From Desulfobacteraceae bacterium (GTDB lineage: Bacteria; Desulfobacterota; Desulfobacteria; Desulfobacterales; Desulfosarcinaceae), in assembly GCA_024230435.1 (NCBI GenBank), contig JAAERL010000266.1:1-63349 (forward strand): DNA of 63,349 bases, in the 5' to 3' direction. Position numbers and translations under genes: made by a program. Below the pieces are notes generated by a model. The model searched no databases. It saw nothing but the letters and a program-made list of their open reading frames with translations, and was not told the origin of the DNA. Below are positions 8,589 through 16,498 of the stretch, one piece after another. Position 1 is the stretch's first letter. Each line of letters starts with the position of its first letter.

Positions 8589-9356
8589 ATGTCATATAAA
8601 TTGAAGCGACATAAAAAAAAGCGACCCGGTGGAAAAGAATATGTAAGCCGCAGTTATCGCCGTCTGGTGCGCAGCGATTTGAAAACCAGCCATGTCGCCG
8701 TTCAGCAAACGGACCTTACTATTTACACGGATATACCCTTGACCGAATCTGTGAAAGAATCTGTTTTGCTGCATCGGGGCTACCTGGAAAGCTATATCCG
8801 GCATAATCCGGGTTTTGTAAAAGCATTAATTCCCTTGCCGCCGGATCCTCTTGCCCCGTCGATTGTTCAAAAAATGATTAAAGCCGGCGCATGCGCCGGT
8901 GTCGGTCCCATGGCTGCGGTAGCCGGTTCGGTAGCTGAGCAGACCGGGTTGGATATGCTGGAGTACACAACTGAGATTCTAATCGAAAACGGTGGTGACA
9001 TCTTTATCAGCACATCACAGCCGATCACTGTTGGTGTATTTGCCGGTCAATCACCATTGAGCTTGAAGGTAGGGATTGCCTTGAAACCCCGGCCCCATCC
9101 ATTTGCAGTTTGTACTTCATCCGGCACTGTTGGTCACAGTTTGAGTACTGGTATTGCAGATGCCGTTTGCATTCTGGGCGGATCGTGCTCTGTGACGGAT
9201 GCCGTGGCCACGGCAACAGGAAACCGGGTTCAAAAAACTGCTGATATTCAAGCCGCCATTGATTGGGCGCGGCGCATTGATGGCGTGGACGGCGTTTTGA
9301 TTATCATTGGCGATGCGATAGGAGCCTGGGGTCAAATCAAGTTAGTGTCCATATAG
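8589..9356 (+). CDS. UPF0280 family protein (ApbE-like fold)
   Basis: 255 aa. The pattern GACAGVGPMAAVAGSVAEQ, the ENGGDIFI segment and TSSGTVGHSLSTGIADAV identify UPF0280, a family structurally related to the ApbE flavin transferase and common in sulfate reducers and methanogens. Function in this family is not established; the GGD motif parallels the FAD/metal region of ApbE. The N-terminus is very basic (KLKRHKKKRPGGKEY), and the gene is the last of the mrp-ATP-grasp-dgt run, followed by a 280-bp gap with a repeat. No signal peptide is present, so it should be cytoplasmic. Confidence 0.85.
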   Translation: MSYKLKRHKKKRPGGKEYVSRSYRRLVRSDLKTSHVAVQQTDLTIYTDIPLTESVKESVLLHRGYLESYIRHNPGFVKALIPLPPDPLAPSIVQKMIKAGACAGVGPMAAVAGSVAEQTGLDMLEYTTEILIENGGDIFISTSQPITVGVFAGQSPLSLKVGIALKPRPHPFAVCTSSGTVGHSLSTGIADAVCILGGSCSVTDAVATATGNRVQKTADIQAAIDWARRIDGVDGVLIIIGDAIGAWGQIKLVSI

Positions 9357-9420
9357 AAAGAACTTGTGCCCGTTCACAAATAGAAAAATTTTACTGCAGG
9401 CATCGTAATTAATTGGCCAA

Positions 9421-9501
9421 GGGTTGATATTTCAGGGATAAAATTTTTCATTCGTAACGAAGATATCGGGTAAATTGGAAATTTATGGATGGACATTAAC
9501 T
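9421..9501 (-). repeat. Dispersed repeat, family 2, partial copy
   Basis: TTGATATTTCAGGGATAAAA and GAAGATATCGGGTAAATTG, followed by TTTATGGATGGACA, match the reverse complement of the first part of the copy at 2101 closely. It fills the gap between the UPF0280 and LapA-like genes. Confidence 0.6.
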
Positions 9502-9633
9502 CACACAGATGTAATTTAATCTGTTATTTATGTAAGAACAATTACTAAAAAAAGGTTGAGTTTTAAAGGTGAAAATTATAAATATCAATCCAATTTTATC
9601 CCCAAGCCGCTCACTCTAGGGAGACTATTTAAA

Positions 9634-10044
9634 ATGAAGAAGGTCAAAATTACCTTTTGGTTGATAATCATCGTATTTCTCGGATTATTGGTATTCCAAA
9701 ATCAGAATTATTTTTTTGCCAAGCACAGCCTGGGCATTGATTTGCTTTTTACAAAGAGGATATTGCCATATGTTAACAATCTAGTCATTATTGCAGTTTT
9801 TTTTATTTTTGGTTTGTTTTTGGCCTATGTTTCAACTCTTTTTGAAAAATTCAAATCAAGGAAAATCATCAAAGAGTTAAAGAACACCATTTCATCCAAT
9901 AAGGAAACCATAGCCCAGATGCGCAAGGAAGTTGACGCCCTTAAATCTTACGGTCATTCGGAGCTGGCGTCTGATAAAACTCAAGAACCTGGAAACGGCC
10001 TGAAAGAGGATGAATCAGGAGCAGCTCACACTTCCAATACTTAA
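9634..10044 (+). CDS. LapA-domain membrane protein
   Basis: 136 aa, start chosen at ATG 9634 because AGGGAG lies 12 bases upstream and the first transmembrane helix then begins at residue 7. Two transmembrane helices (about residues 7-25 and 47-70) flank a short loop with the LapA-type VFQNQNYFFAKHSLGIDLLF segment, and a coiled-coil tail follows (KFKSRKIIKELKNTIS, MRKEVDALKS). The LapA/DUF1049 family is linked in E. coli to regulation of lipopolysaccharide synthesis via LapB; the TPR partner LapB is not next to it here. Role by analogy only. Confidence 0.75.
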   Translation: MKKVKITFWLIIIVFLGLLVFQNQNYFFAKHSLGIDLLFTKRILPYVNNLVIIAVFFIFGLFLAYVSTLFEKFKSRKIIKELKNTISSNKETIAQMRKEVDALKSYGHSELASDKTQEPGNGLKEDESGAAHTSNT

Positions 10045-10166
10045 TCAAGCACCGGGTTCAAAATCATATTTTCCCATTGCTTTGCTTTGCAAAAGGAAAA
10101 CTTTAATCCGGTAAATACCGCAATCAGTGACAATATCAAATTGAATAGAAAGAACTTACATACTTG

Positions 10167-12797
10167 ATGAATACAGCCGCAGCCACTCCGATGATTCAGC
10201 AGTACTTAACAATAAAGCAGAAATATGAAGATACCCTTTTGTTTTATCGCATGGGTGATTTTTACGAAATGTTTTTCGATGATGCGAAAACGGCGTCACG
10301 CGTACTGGAAATCGCATTGACCTCTCGAAATAAAAAAGATCCGGTTCCGGTTCCCATGTGTGGTGTGCCATACAGAGCCGCCCAGAGCTATATCGCCAAA
10401 CTCGTCAACAGTGGTTATAAAGTCGCCATCTGTGATCAGGTAGAGGATGCCGCTGCAGCCAAAGGATTAGTCAAAAGGGAAGTGGTGCGTGTCGTTACCC
10501 CCGGAATGATTTTGGAAAACGAACTTTTGGAAGCCAAAGCCAATAATTACCTGTTGGCGGTTTCATTCAATGATAAAATGACCGGATTGGCGTATCTGGA
10601 TATTTCCACCGGTACTTTCAGAGTTTCTGAAACAAATGATCTTATCCGGCTTATGGATGAAATCCAGCGTGTAAGCCCTCGGGAAATATTATTGCCTGCC
10701 AGCCTGAAAAAAGATTCGCGCCTTGATACTTTAGAGTCTGCCATTGCTAACCGGGCCGTGAACTGGCTGGAAGATGAAAACTTTGGCGCCAAACTTGGAA
10801 AACAGCGTCTTATTGATCAATTACAGACGCTTAACTTGGAAGGGTTCGGTTGCCAGCACTACAAAATTGCATTGGGCGCCGCCGGTGCTTTACTTCACTA
10901 TATCCAGGAAACCCAAAAACAGCCGGTAACTCATTTTCAAAGAATTGAACCCTATAATCTGGCGGAGCAACTTGACATTGACCATCAGAGCCGGGTTAAT
11001 CTGGAACTTGAAAGAAATCTGCGAAATGGCTCCCGGCAGGGAACTCTAATCAGCATTATCGATAAAACGCTCACTTCCATGGGAGGCCGTTGTATGAAAC
11101 AATGGCTGCGATATCCGCTGATTTCTGTAGAAAAAATTGAAAAAAGGCTGGATGCCGTGCAGGAGGCAATTGATCAGTCCGAGGTCAGGTCGCGTATCCG
11201 GCAGGATCTTGACGATATTTACGATTTGGAACGTCTTATCAGCAAAATCAGCATGGGACACGCCAATGCCCGTGATCTGACGGCGCTTAAACGTTCGTTG
11301 ATGGCCTTGCCGCAAATCTGGGAAGCGCTGGAAGCCATGAGCAGCGATCTTTTTTCAACACGTCCGCCTAACGAGCACCTTGTAGAGCTATCCGGTCATA
11401 TCGATCAAGCCATACGTGAAGATGCTCCCCCGTCTTTGAATGAGGGATGCCTGATCAAACAAGGATACAATGAACAATTAGATGAACTTATTCGTATCTG
11501 CACAGATGGAAAAGGATATTTGGCCCAACTGGAGGCTCGTGAAAAACAAGAAACCGGCATCAATACACTTAAAGTGCGTTTTAATAAGGTGTTCGGCTAT
11601 TATATAGAAATTCCCAAAAGCCAAAGCAAACTTGCGCCCCAACATTATGTGCGTAAACAAACCCTGGTCAATGCGGAACGCTATATTACCGATGAATTGA
11701 AAAAATATGAAGCCAAAGTGCTGGGTGCGGAAGAAAAACGAAATAAACTGGAACAGACCCTGTTCAACCAGGTCCGTGACCGGGTAAGCGGGCATAACAA
11801 CCAGATTATGGCTGCGGCCGGTTTTCTGGCCCGGATGGATTGCTTGCTGGCCTTGGCCGAGGTGGCTGATCAAAATGATTATCATCGTCCTAAAATCAAT
11901 ACCCAAGGACATTTGCGGATTCAGGACGGCCGTCATCCCGTAATAGAAAAAATGATTGCCGCAGAGCGGTTTGTACCCAACACCATTGAGCTGGATAATG
12001 CAAACCAGCAGATCATAATTATTACCGGCCCCAATATGGCAGGTAAATCAACCGTGTTACGCCAGGTTGCGCTAATCGTTATTTTAGCCCAAATGGGCTC
12101 TTTCGTGCCTGCTTGCCAGGCTGATATCGCCGTAACGGATCGAATTTTTACCAGGGTCGGCGCCTTGGATAATCTTTCCGCAGGGCAAAGCACCTTTATG
12201 GTTGAAATGCAGGAAACTGCGAATATCCTTAATAACGCCACTTCTCAAAGCCTTGTTATTATGGATGAAATAGGCCGTGGAACAAGCACTTATGACGGCT
12301 TGAGTATCGCATGGGCTGTTGTGGAATATCTGCATCAATTGCATGGTAAAGGTGTTAAAACTCTGTTTGCCACCCATTATCATGAACTGACGCAATTAGC
12401 CAAAACCAATGAAAGAATCGAAAATTACAATATTGCCGTCAAAGAGTGCAATGATCAGATCATATTTTTAAGAAAGCTGATTGCCGGGGGCGCCAACAGA
12501 AGTTACGGCATTCAAGTTGCAAAACTGGCCGGTATACCGCAAACTGTGATACAGCGTTCCAAAACCATTTTGGATCGCATTGAAAATAGCGCTCCAAGTG
12601 GACATCAGGTCAGAGAATCAAACGGCCCGGATTATGCGATCGAACATAAGACGCCTGTTCAAATGGATCTGTTTCAACCGGTCGTTGACACAAAAATAGC
12701 AGACCGTCTTAAAAATATAGATTTGAATAATACAACGCCTATGCAAGCGCTTGAACTTATAATGCAATTGCAGGCGATAGTCAGACCGGGCCCGTAA
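10167..12797 (+). CDS. mutS: DNA mismatch repair protein MutS
   Basis: 876 aa, the usual MutS1 length. It recognises mismatches and, with MutL, starts repair. The mismatch-contacting Phe-x-Glu is F32-Y-E34 in RMGDFYEMF. The connector, lever and clamp follow, with FNKVFGYYIEIPKS and YVRKQTLVNAERYIT in the core. The ATPase has Walker A GPNMAGKST at about residue 621, then STFMVEMQETANIL, Walker B VIMDEIGRGTSTYDG and ATHYHEL. The ATG at 10167 directly follows a TTG, with only a weak AGAAAG upstream. The next gene, an amidase, begins 67 bp later. MutL is not in this window. Confidence 0.97.
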   Translation: MNTAAATPMIQQYLTIKQKYEDTLLFYRMGDFYEMFFDDAKTASRVLEIALTSRNKKDPVPVPMCGVPYRAAQSYIAKLVNSGYKVAICDQVEDAAAAKGLVKREVVRVVTPGMILENELLEAKANNYLLAVSFNDKMTGLAYLDISTGTFRVSETNDLIRLMDEIQRVSPREILLPASLKKDSRLDTLESAIANRAVNWLEDENFGAKLGKQRLIDQLQTLNLEGFGCQHYKIALGAAGALLHYIQETQKQPVTHFQRIEPYNLAEQLDIDHQSRVNLELERNLRNGSRQGTLISIIDKTLTSMGGRCMKQWLRYPLISVEKIEKRLDAVQEAIDQSEVRSRIRQDLDDIYDLERLISKISMGHANARDLTALKRSLMALPQIWEALEAMSSDLFSTRPPNEHLVELSGHIDQAIREDAPPSLNEGCLIKQGYNEQLDELIRICTDGKGYLAQLEAREKQETGINTLKVRFNKVFGYYIEIPKSQSKLAPQHYVRKQTLVNAERYITDELKKYEAKVLGAEEKRNKLEQTLFNQVRDRVSGHNNQIMAAAGFLARMDCLLALAEVADQNDYHRPKINTQGHLRIQDGRHPVIEKMIAAERFVPNTIELDNANQQIIIITGPNMAGKSTVLRQVALIVILAQMGSFVPACQADIAVTDRIFTRVGALDNLSAGQSTFMVEMQETANILNNATSQSLVIMDEIGRGTSTYDGLSIAWAVVEYLHQLHGKGVKTLFATHYHELTQLAKTNERIENYNIAVKECNDQIIFLRKLIAGGANRSYGIQVAKLAGIPQTVIQRSKTILDRIENSAPSGHQVRESNGPDYAIEHKTPVQMDLFQPVVDTKIADRLKNIDLNNTTPMQALELIMQLQAIVRPGP

Positions 12798-12863
12798 AAA
12801 TGAGGTATCAAACGCCCTTATTGCCTGGAAAACTGCTTCTGAAAAAGAAGTGAAGAAATAAAA

Positions 12864-14888
12864 ATGGGAGTAAGAAAAAAACAGTGCTCAGGATTTCTGG
12901 CGCCGTGGGTTCCGGTCGGCGTGTTGATATTAATAATACTGTTTAGTCAAGCTGTACTGGCAAGTTCAAAAACGGACTATCATCTCGCAGAGCGCTGCTA
13001 TTTGAAGTTACGTAATAACAAGGCCAAACAAAAATACCGGGACAGTTGGAAACACTGTATTAATAGTTTTCTGAAGGTCCAAAAAAATGATCCAAAAGGC
13101 GCTTGGGCCTCAGCCGGTCTCTATCAAGCCGGAAAGCTCTATGCCCAATTGTATCTTCGCTCTGGCGGAAAAAGCGACAAACTATCGGCTATAGATACGT
13201 TTGATCGTCTCATCAAGCAGTACCCCCGCAGTTCTTATACCAAAAAAGCACGTGGGGAGATAAAAAAGCTTGGCCCTGCAAAAAAAACGAAATCTAAATC
13301 GGAAAAAGCCACGCTTGCCGCGCGAACCAATTATAAAAAGGCACAGGTCCAATACAGGCTTTTACAGAAAAAATCTTCGCTAAGAAAATACCGTGATCAG
13401 TGGTTCAAGTGTATTGACAGCTACCGCAAAGCGTATGAATTGGATTCGGATGGCCCCCTGGCCGCAGCCGCGCTTTTCGGTCTGGCGCAATCTTACGAGC
13501 AGCTATATAAATATTCTTTTCTTAAGGATGATCGCAAGCAGGCGCAAAAAGCGTATAAAGAACTTTATCAGCGTTTTCCGGATAGCCCATATGCTCAAAA
13601 AACGCCGGCCAGGTATAAATCCGTAGAGAAAAAAGATATCGCGCAAAAGAAAAATTCAAATGATGCTATTGCTCAGGTGATTACCAGGGTTTCAACACCA
13701 CCGGCTTTGTCCAAGGAACCGGCTTCTGAGTTTTCAGAAAAAAGCCCGGCAATAATTGAGCAGTTGCGCTTTTGGTCGAATCCGCGTTATACCCGTGTTG
13801 TTATCGATGCCAGCCAGGATTCGGTGTTCACTTACCATGAGCTGCGCGAGGACCCCGCTGTGAACAAACCCAGGCGCTTATATGTCGATGTGCATAACAG
13901 CCGGATGGGCAGCAATTTACAAAAAGTAATTCCCATTAATGATAATCTGCTCAGAAACGCCCGGGCTGGCCAGTATTCGTCCGATACGGTTCGGGTAGTT
14001 GTAGATACTAAATCTTTCAAGACGTTCAAGATTTTTTCATTAAAGAATCCCTTTCGCATTGTCCTGGATATCTGGGGTGACGACAAAAAATCTGCTCGCG
14101 TAGTGCGTGGGCCGGATATCATAAAACAAAAGCACAACAAGTCAATTCCTATTAGCGCCATTGTAAAACAATTGGCTCTTGGGGTCCGGCGGATTGTTAT
14201 CGATCCCGGACATGGCGGCAGAGATTATGGCGCTTCCGGTTACAAAAAAAACGTTCATGAAAAGGATGTCGTGTTGCAGATCAGCAAACGTCTGGCAAAA
14301 ATGATCAACAAGGAATTAAAGTGCGACGTAATTCTGACCCGTGACACTGATAAGTATTTGAGTCTTGAAGAACGGACAGCCATGGCCAATACAAAAAACG
14401 CCGATCTTTTTATCTCCATTCATACAAACGCTTCAAAAGATAAACGCGCCTATGGTATCGAAACATTTATTCTCAATTTAGCAACAGATGATGAAGCCAT
14501 TCGAGTGGCCGCACGTGAAAATGCCACCTCAACCAAAAATATCAGCGATTTGGATTCTATCTTGAAGGATTTAATGAAAAACGCCAAAGTCAGCGAATCG
14601 AGCAGGTTGGCGAGCTATGTGCAGCAAGGCATACATGGACAACTTAAAGGTAAATATAAATACATCAAAAATAAAGGTGTTAAGCAAGCTCCTTTTTACG
14701 TCTTGCTGGGCGCTGAAATGCCTTCCATACTTGTTGAGACATCGTTTATCAGCAATGCAAGGGAGTGTAAGCGGCTTACCATAAACGCCTACCAGACCAG
14801 ATTGTGCAAAGGAATTATTAAGGGGATTAAACGTTATCTGGAAGAAATAAAGCCTTTGGCGTTTCATACCTCCGGCGGGCCTAATTAA
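12864..14888 (+). CDS. AMIN-domain N-acetylmuramoyl-L-alanine amidase with N-terminal TPR-like repeats
   Basis: 674 aa exported cell-wall amidase of the AmiC type that cleaves the lactyl-amide bond between MurNAc and the stem peptide. A signal segment (residues 15-33) precedes two homologous helical repeat units (about 37-135 and 155-250), each with an RDSW/RDQW...CI core and a QYP or RFP turn. The AMIN domain (about 295-395) should bind peptidoglycan or the septal outer membrane. The catalytic Amidase_3 domain starts at VIDPGHGGRDYGASG (about 446), with the zinc ligands in HEKD, SIHTNAS and the catalytic Glu in SILVETSFISN. The N-terminal duplication makes it longer than E. coli AmiC. It may be cotranscribed with mutS. 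Confidence 0.9.
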   Translation: MGVRKKQCSGFLAPWVPVGVLILIILFSQAVLASSKTDYHLAERCYLKLRNNKAKQKYRDSWKHCINSFLKVQKNDPKGAWASAGLYQAGKLYAQLYLRSGGKSDKLSAIDTFDRLIKQYPRSSYTKKARGEIKKLGPAKKTKSKSEKATLAARTNYKKAQVQYRLLQKKSSLRKYRDQWFKCIDSYRKAYELDSDGPLAAAALFGLAQSYEQLYKYSFLKDDRKQAQKAYKELYQRFPDSPYAQKTPARYKSVEKKDIAQKKNSNDAIAQVITRVSTPPALSKEPASEFSEKSPAIIEQLRFWSNPRYTRVVIDASQDSVFTYHELREDPAVNKPRRLYVDVHNSRMGSNLQKVIPINDNLLRNARAGQYSSDTVRVVVDTKSFKTFKIFSLKNPFRIVLDIWGDDKKSARVVRGPDIIKQKHNKSIPISAIVKQLALGVRRIVIDPGHGGRDYGASGYKKNVHEKDVVLQISKRLAKMINKELKCDVILTRDTDKYLSLEERTAMANTKNADLFISIHTNASKDKRAYGIETFILNLATDDEAIRVAARENATSTKNISDLDSILKDLMKNAKVSESSRLASYVQQGIHGQLKGKYKYIKNKGVKQAPFYVLLGAEMPSILVETSFISNARECKRLTINAYQTRLCKGIIKGIKRYLEEIKPLAFHTSGGPN

Positions 14889-14920
14889 ATCAATGAATGG
14901 GAAATATAGTCCGTGTCCAT

Positions 14921-15099
14921 TAAGGCGATTGACGGAAAAGAATATACCAGATTGAGCTTCGATTTTTTTTCGTATTCAAGGCGCGTCAAAGTTTTGCTGA
15001 TCAGTTTGCATACTTAACGTATTCGCACCTTTGGCATAACGCACAAGACGGGAAAAAAGACATACAAGATGGTATATTCTTTAACTGTAAATCGTCTAA
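14921..15099 (+). repeat. Palindromic element family 1, copy 1
   Basis: 179 bp bounded by TAAGGCGATT and AATCGTCTAA. Inside come AAAGAATATACCAGATTG, then ATTTTTTTTCGTATTCAAGG, a central GCATACTTAACGTATTCGC, CTTTGGCATAACGC and GGTATATTCTTTAAC. The two halves are imperfect inverted repeats along the whole length, so the element can fold as one long hairpin. Very close copies lie at 45164-45340 and 63192-63349, and reversed copies at 35249-35423 and 56232-56408. Confidence 0.9.
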
Positions 15100-15143
15100 G
15101 ATATCGGGCAAATTGGCCATTTATGGATGGACACTAATTCATA
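15100..15143 (-). repeat. Family 2 repeat fragment directly abutting palindromic copy 1
   Basis: GATATCGGGCAAATTGGCCA then TTTATGGATGGACA match the end of the copy at 9421-9501 and, reversed, the start of the copy at 2101. The two repeat families touch here. Confidence 0.55.
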
Positions 15144-15182
15144 TTCCCAACAGCTATTCTAATACATGCTAAGGAGAAGAAA

Positions 15183-15974
15183 ATGATGTACGAAAACATT
15201 TTGGTCGATACCAAAGAAGAAATTGCCACCATCACGTTCAATCGTCCCAAATCATTAAACGCCCTTAATGGCGCCTTGTTTTCAGAGTTGTCTGTAGCTT
15301 TGGATTCAATTCAAAGTGACGAATCAATTCGTGTGCTGATTTTGACCGGCGCAGGTGAAAAGGCTTTTGTCGCCGGCGCCGATATTACTGAACTGGCCCA
15401 ATTTAATCCATTGCAAGCCAAAGAGTTTGCTCATAAAGGTCAGACAGTAATTAATAAATTGCAGAATTTGCCGATTGCCGCGATTGCCGCTGTAAATGGC
15501 TACGCTCTTGGCGGCGGATCTGAAATGGCTTTAGCATGCGATTTTATCTACGCATCCGAAACAGCCGTTTTCGGACTGCCTGAAATTACCTTAGGCCTTA
15601 TTCCAGGCTTTGGCGGCACCCAAAGGCTTGCCCGGCTGATTCCACCCAATATGGCTAAAGAGCTTCTTTTTACCGGAAACATGATCAAGGCCGAAGAAGC
15701 CAAATCCCTTGGGATGGTAAACCGGGTGTGCAAGCAAGACGAGCTGATGGAACACGCTTTGAAAACAGCTAAAAATATTGCAGCAAAAGGCAAGGTCGCC
15801 TTGCGCACCGCCAAGGAGGTGGTGAACAAAGGGCTCAATGTCGATTTAGAAACCGGGCTTTTCATTGAACGGGAGGCCTTTGCCATCTGCATGGCCAGTG
15901 AAGACGCCAAGGAAGGCACCAGGGCTTTTCTTGAAAAACGCAAACCGGTATTTAAAGGAAAGTTGACGGAATAA
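15183..15974 (+). CDS. Enoyl-CoA hydratase (crotonase family)
   Basis: 263 aa. Crotonase fold with the oxyanion-hole segments AFVAGADITELAQF and ALGGGSEMALACDF, and the catalytic-glutamate loops FGLPEITLGLIPGFGGTQRL; both glutamates typical of enoyl-CoA hydratases are present, supporting hydration of short-chain trans-2-enoyl-CoA to 3-hydroxyacyl-CoA, most likely in beta-oxidation or butyrate metabolism. AAGGAG lies directly before the tandem ATGs at 15183 and 15186. It is a single gene between repeats and a small membrane protein, with no other beta-oxidation genes adjacent. Confidence 0.88.
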   Translation: MMYENILVDTKEEIATITFNRPKSLNALNGALFSELSVALDSIQSDESIRVLILTGAGEKAFVAGADITELAQFNPLQAKEFAHKGQTVINKLQNLPIAAIAAVNGYALGGGSEMALACDFIYASETAVFGLPEITLGLIPGFGGTQRLARLIPPNMAKELLFTGNMIKAEEAKSLGMVNRVCKQDELMEHALKTAKNIAAKGKVALRTAKEVVNKGLNVDLETGLFIEREAFAICMASEDAKEGTRAFLEKRKPVFKGKLTE

Positions 15975-16221
15975 ACAGCTCCTATTCGGAAATAAATAAA
16001 TCCTAGGAGGCAATTATTTTATAATAATCATGGGTAAACTTATCAGCAAAAGAGCCGATATAGGAATAGCCTGGTGCTAACAACGTTTCACCATCTATAA
16101 GCTATGAGCAGAATCTGTGCCCGAGATTAAAGCGATCCGCCAATACATTGACATTGCAATGATTTTTCCGATAAAGTGTCTGGAATAATAATGGACCTCA
16201 TAGAATTGATGTGTGGAAATA

Positions 16222-16479
16222 ATGAAAAAAAAATCGTATAGCGCCAGGAAAGTGCAGTTCGTTTGGGGGGTTGCCCTATTGATGATGGGGCTGGGGGTTT
16301 TTATCCGAACCCCCAGTGTTATGCCCAGGGTAGCTGAGGCGGTACCTTCGGTCTTTGCCCAAAGTTTTTTTCGGTATTGTATGTACCTTATCGGTGCGAT
16401 TCTCATTTGTGGCGGAATAGGCAAAATCGTTCAGTACTTTAAAACAAAACCTCCCAGACAAACTGATACCAATAATTGA
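16222..16479 (+). CDS. Small two-helix membrane protein
   Basis: 85 aa from ATG 16222 (an upstream in-frame GTG at 16213 is possible). A basic N-terminus (MKKKSYSARK) precedes two hydrophobic segments, roughly residues 12-30 and 48-68, and a polar tail. No family is recognised. It ends 19 bp before the GAF-PilB gene and is probably in the same transcript, so a link to that ATPase is possible but unsupported. Confidence 0.6.
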   Translation: MKKKSYSARKVQFVWGVALLMMGLGVFIRTPSVMPRVAEAVPSVFAQSFFRYCMYLIGAILICGGIGKIVQYFKTKPPRQTDTNN

Positions 16480-16498
16480 GTAAAGCAGGTAGACCAAT

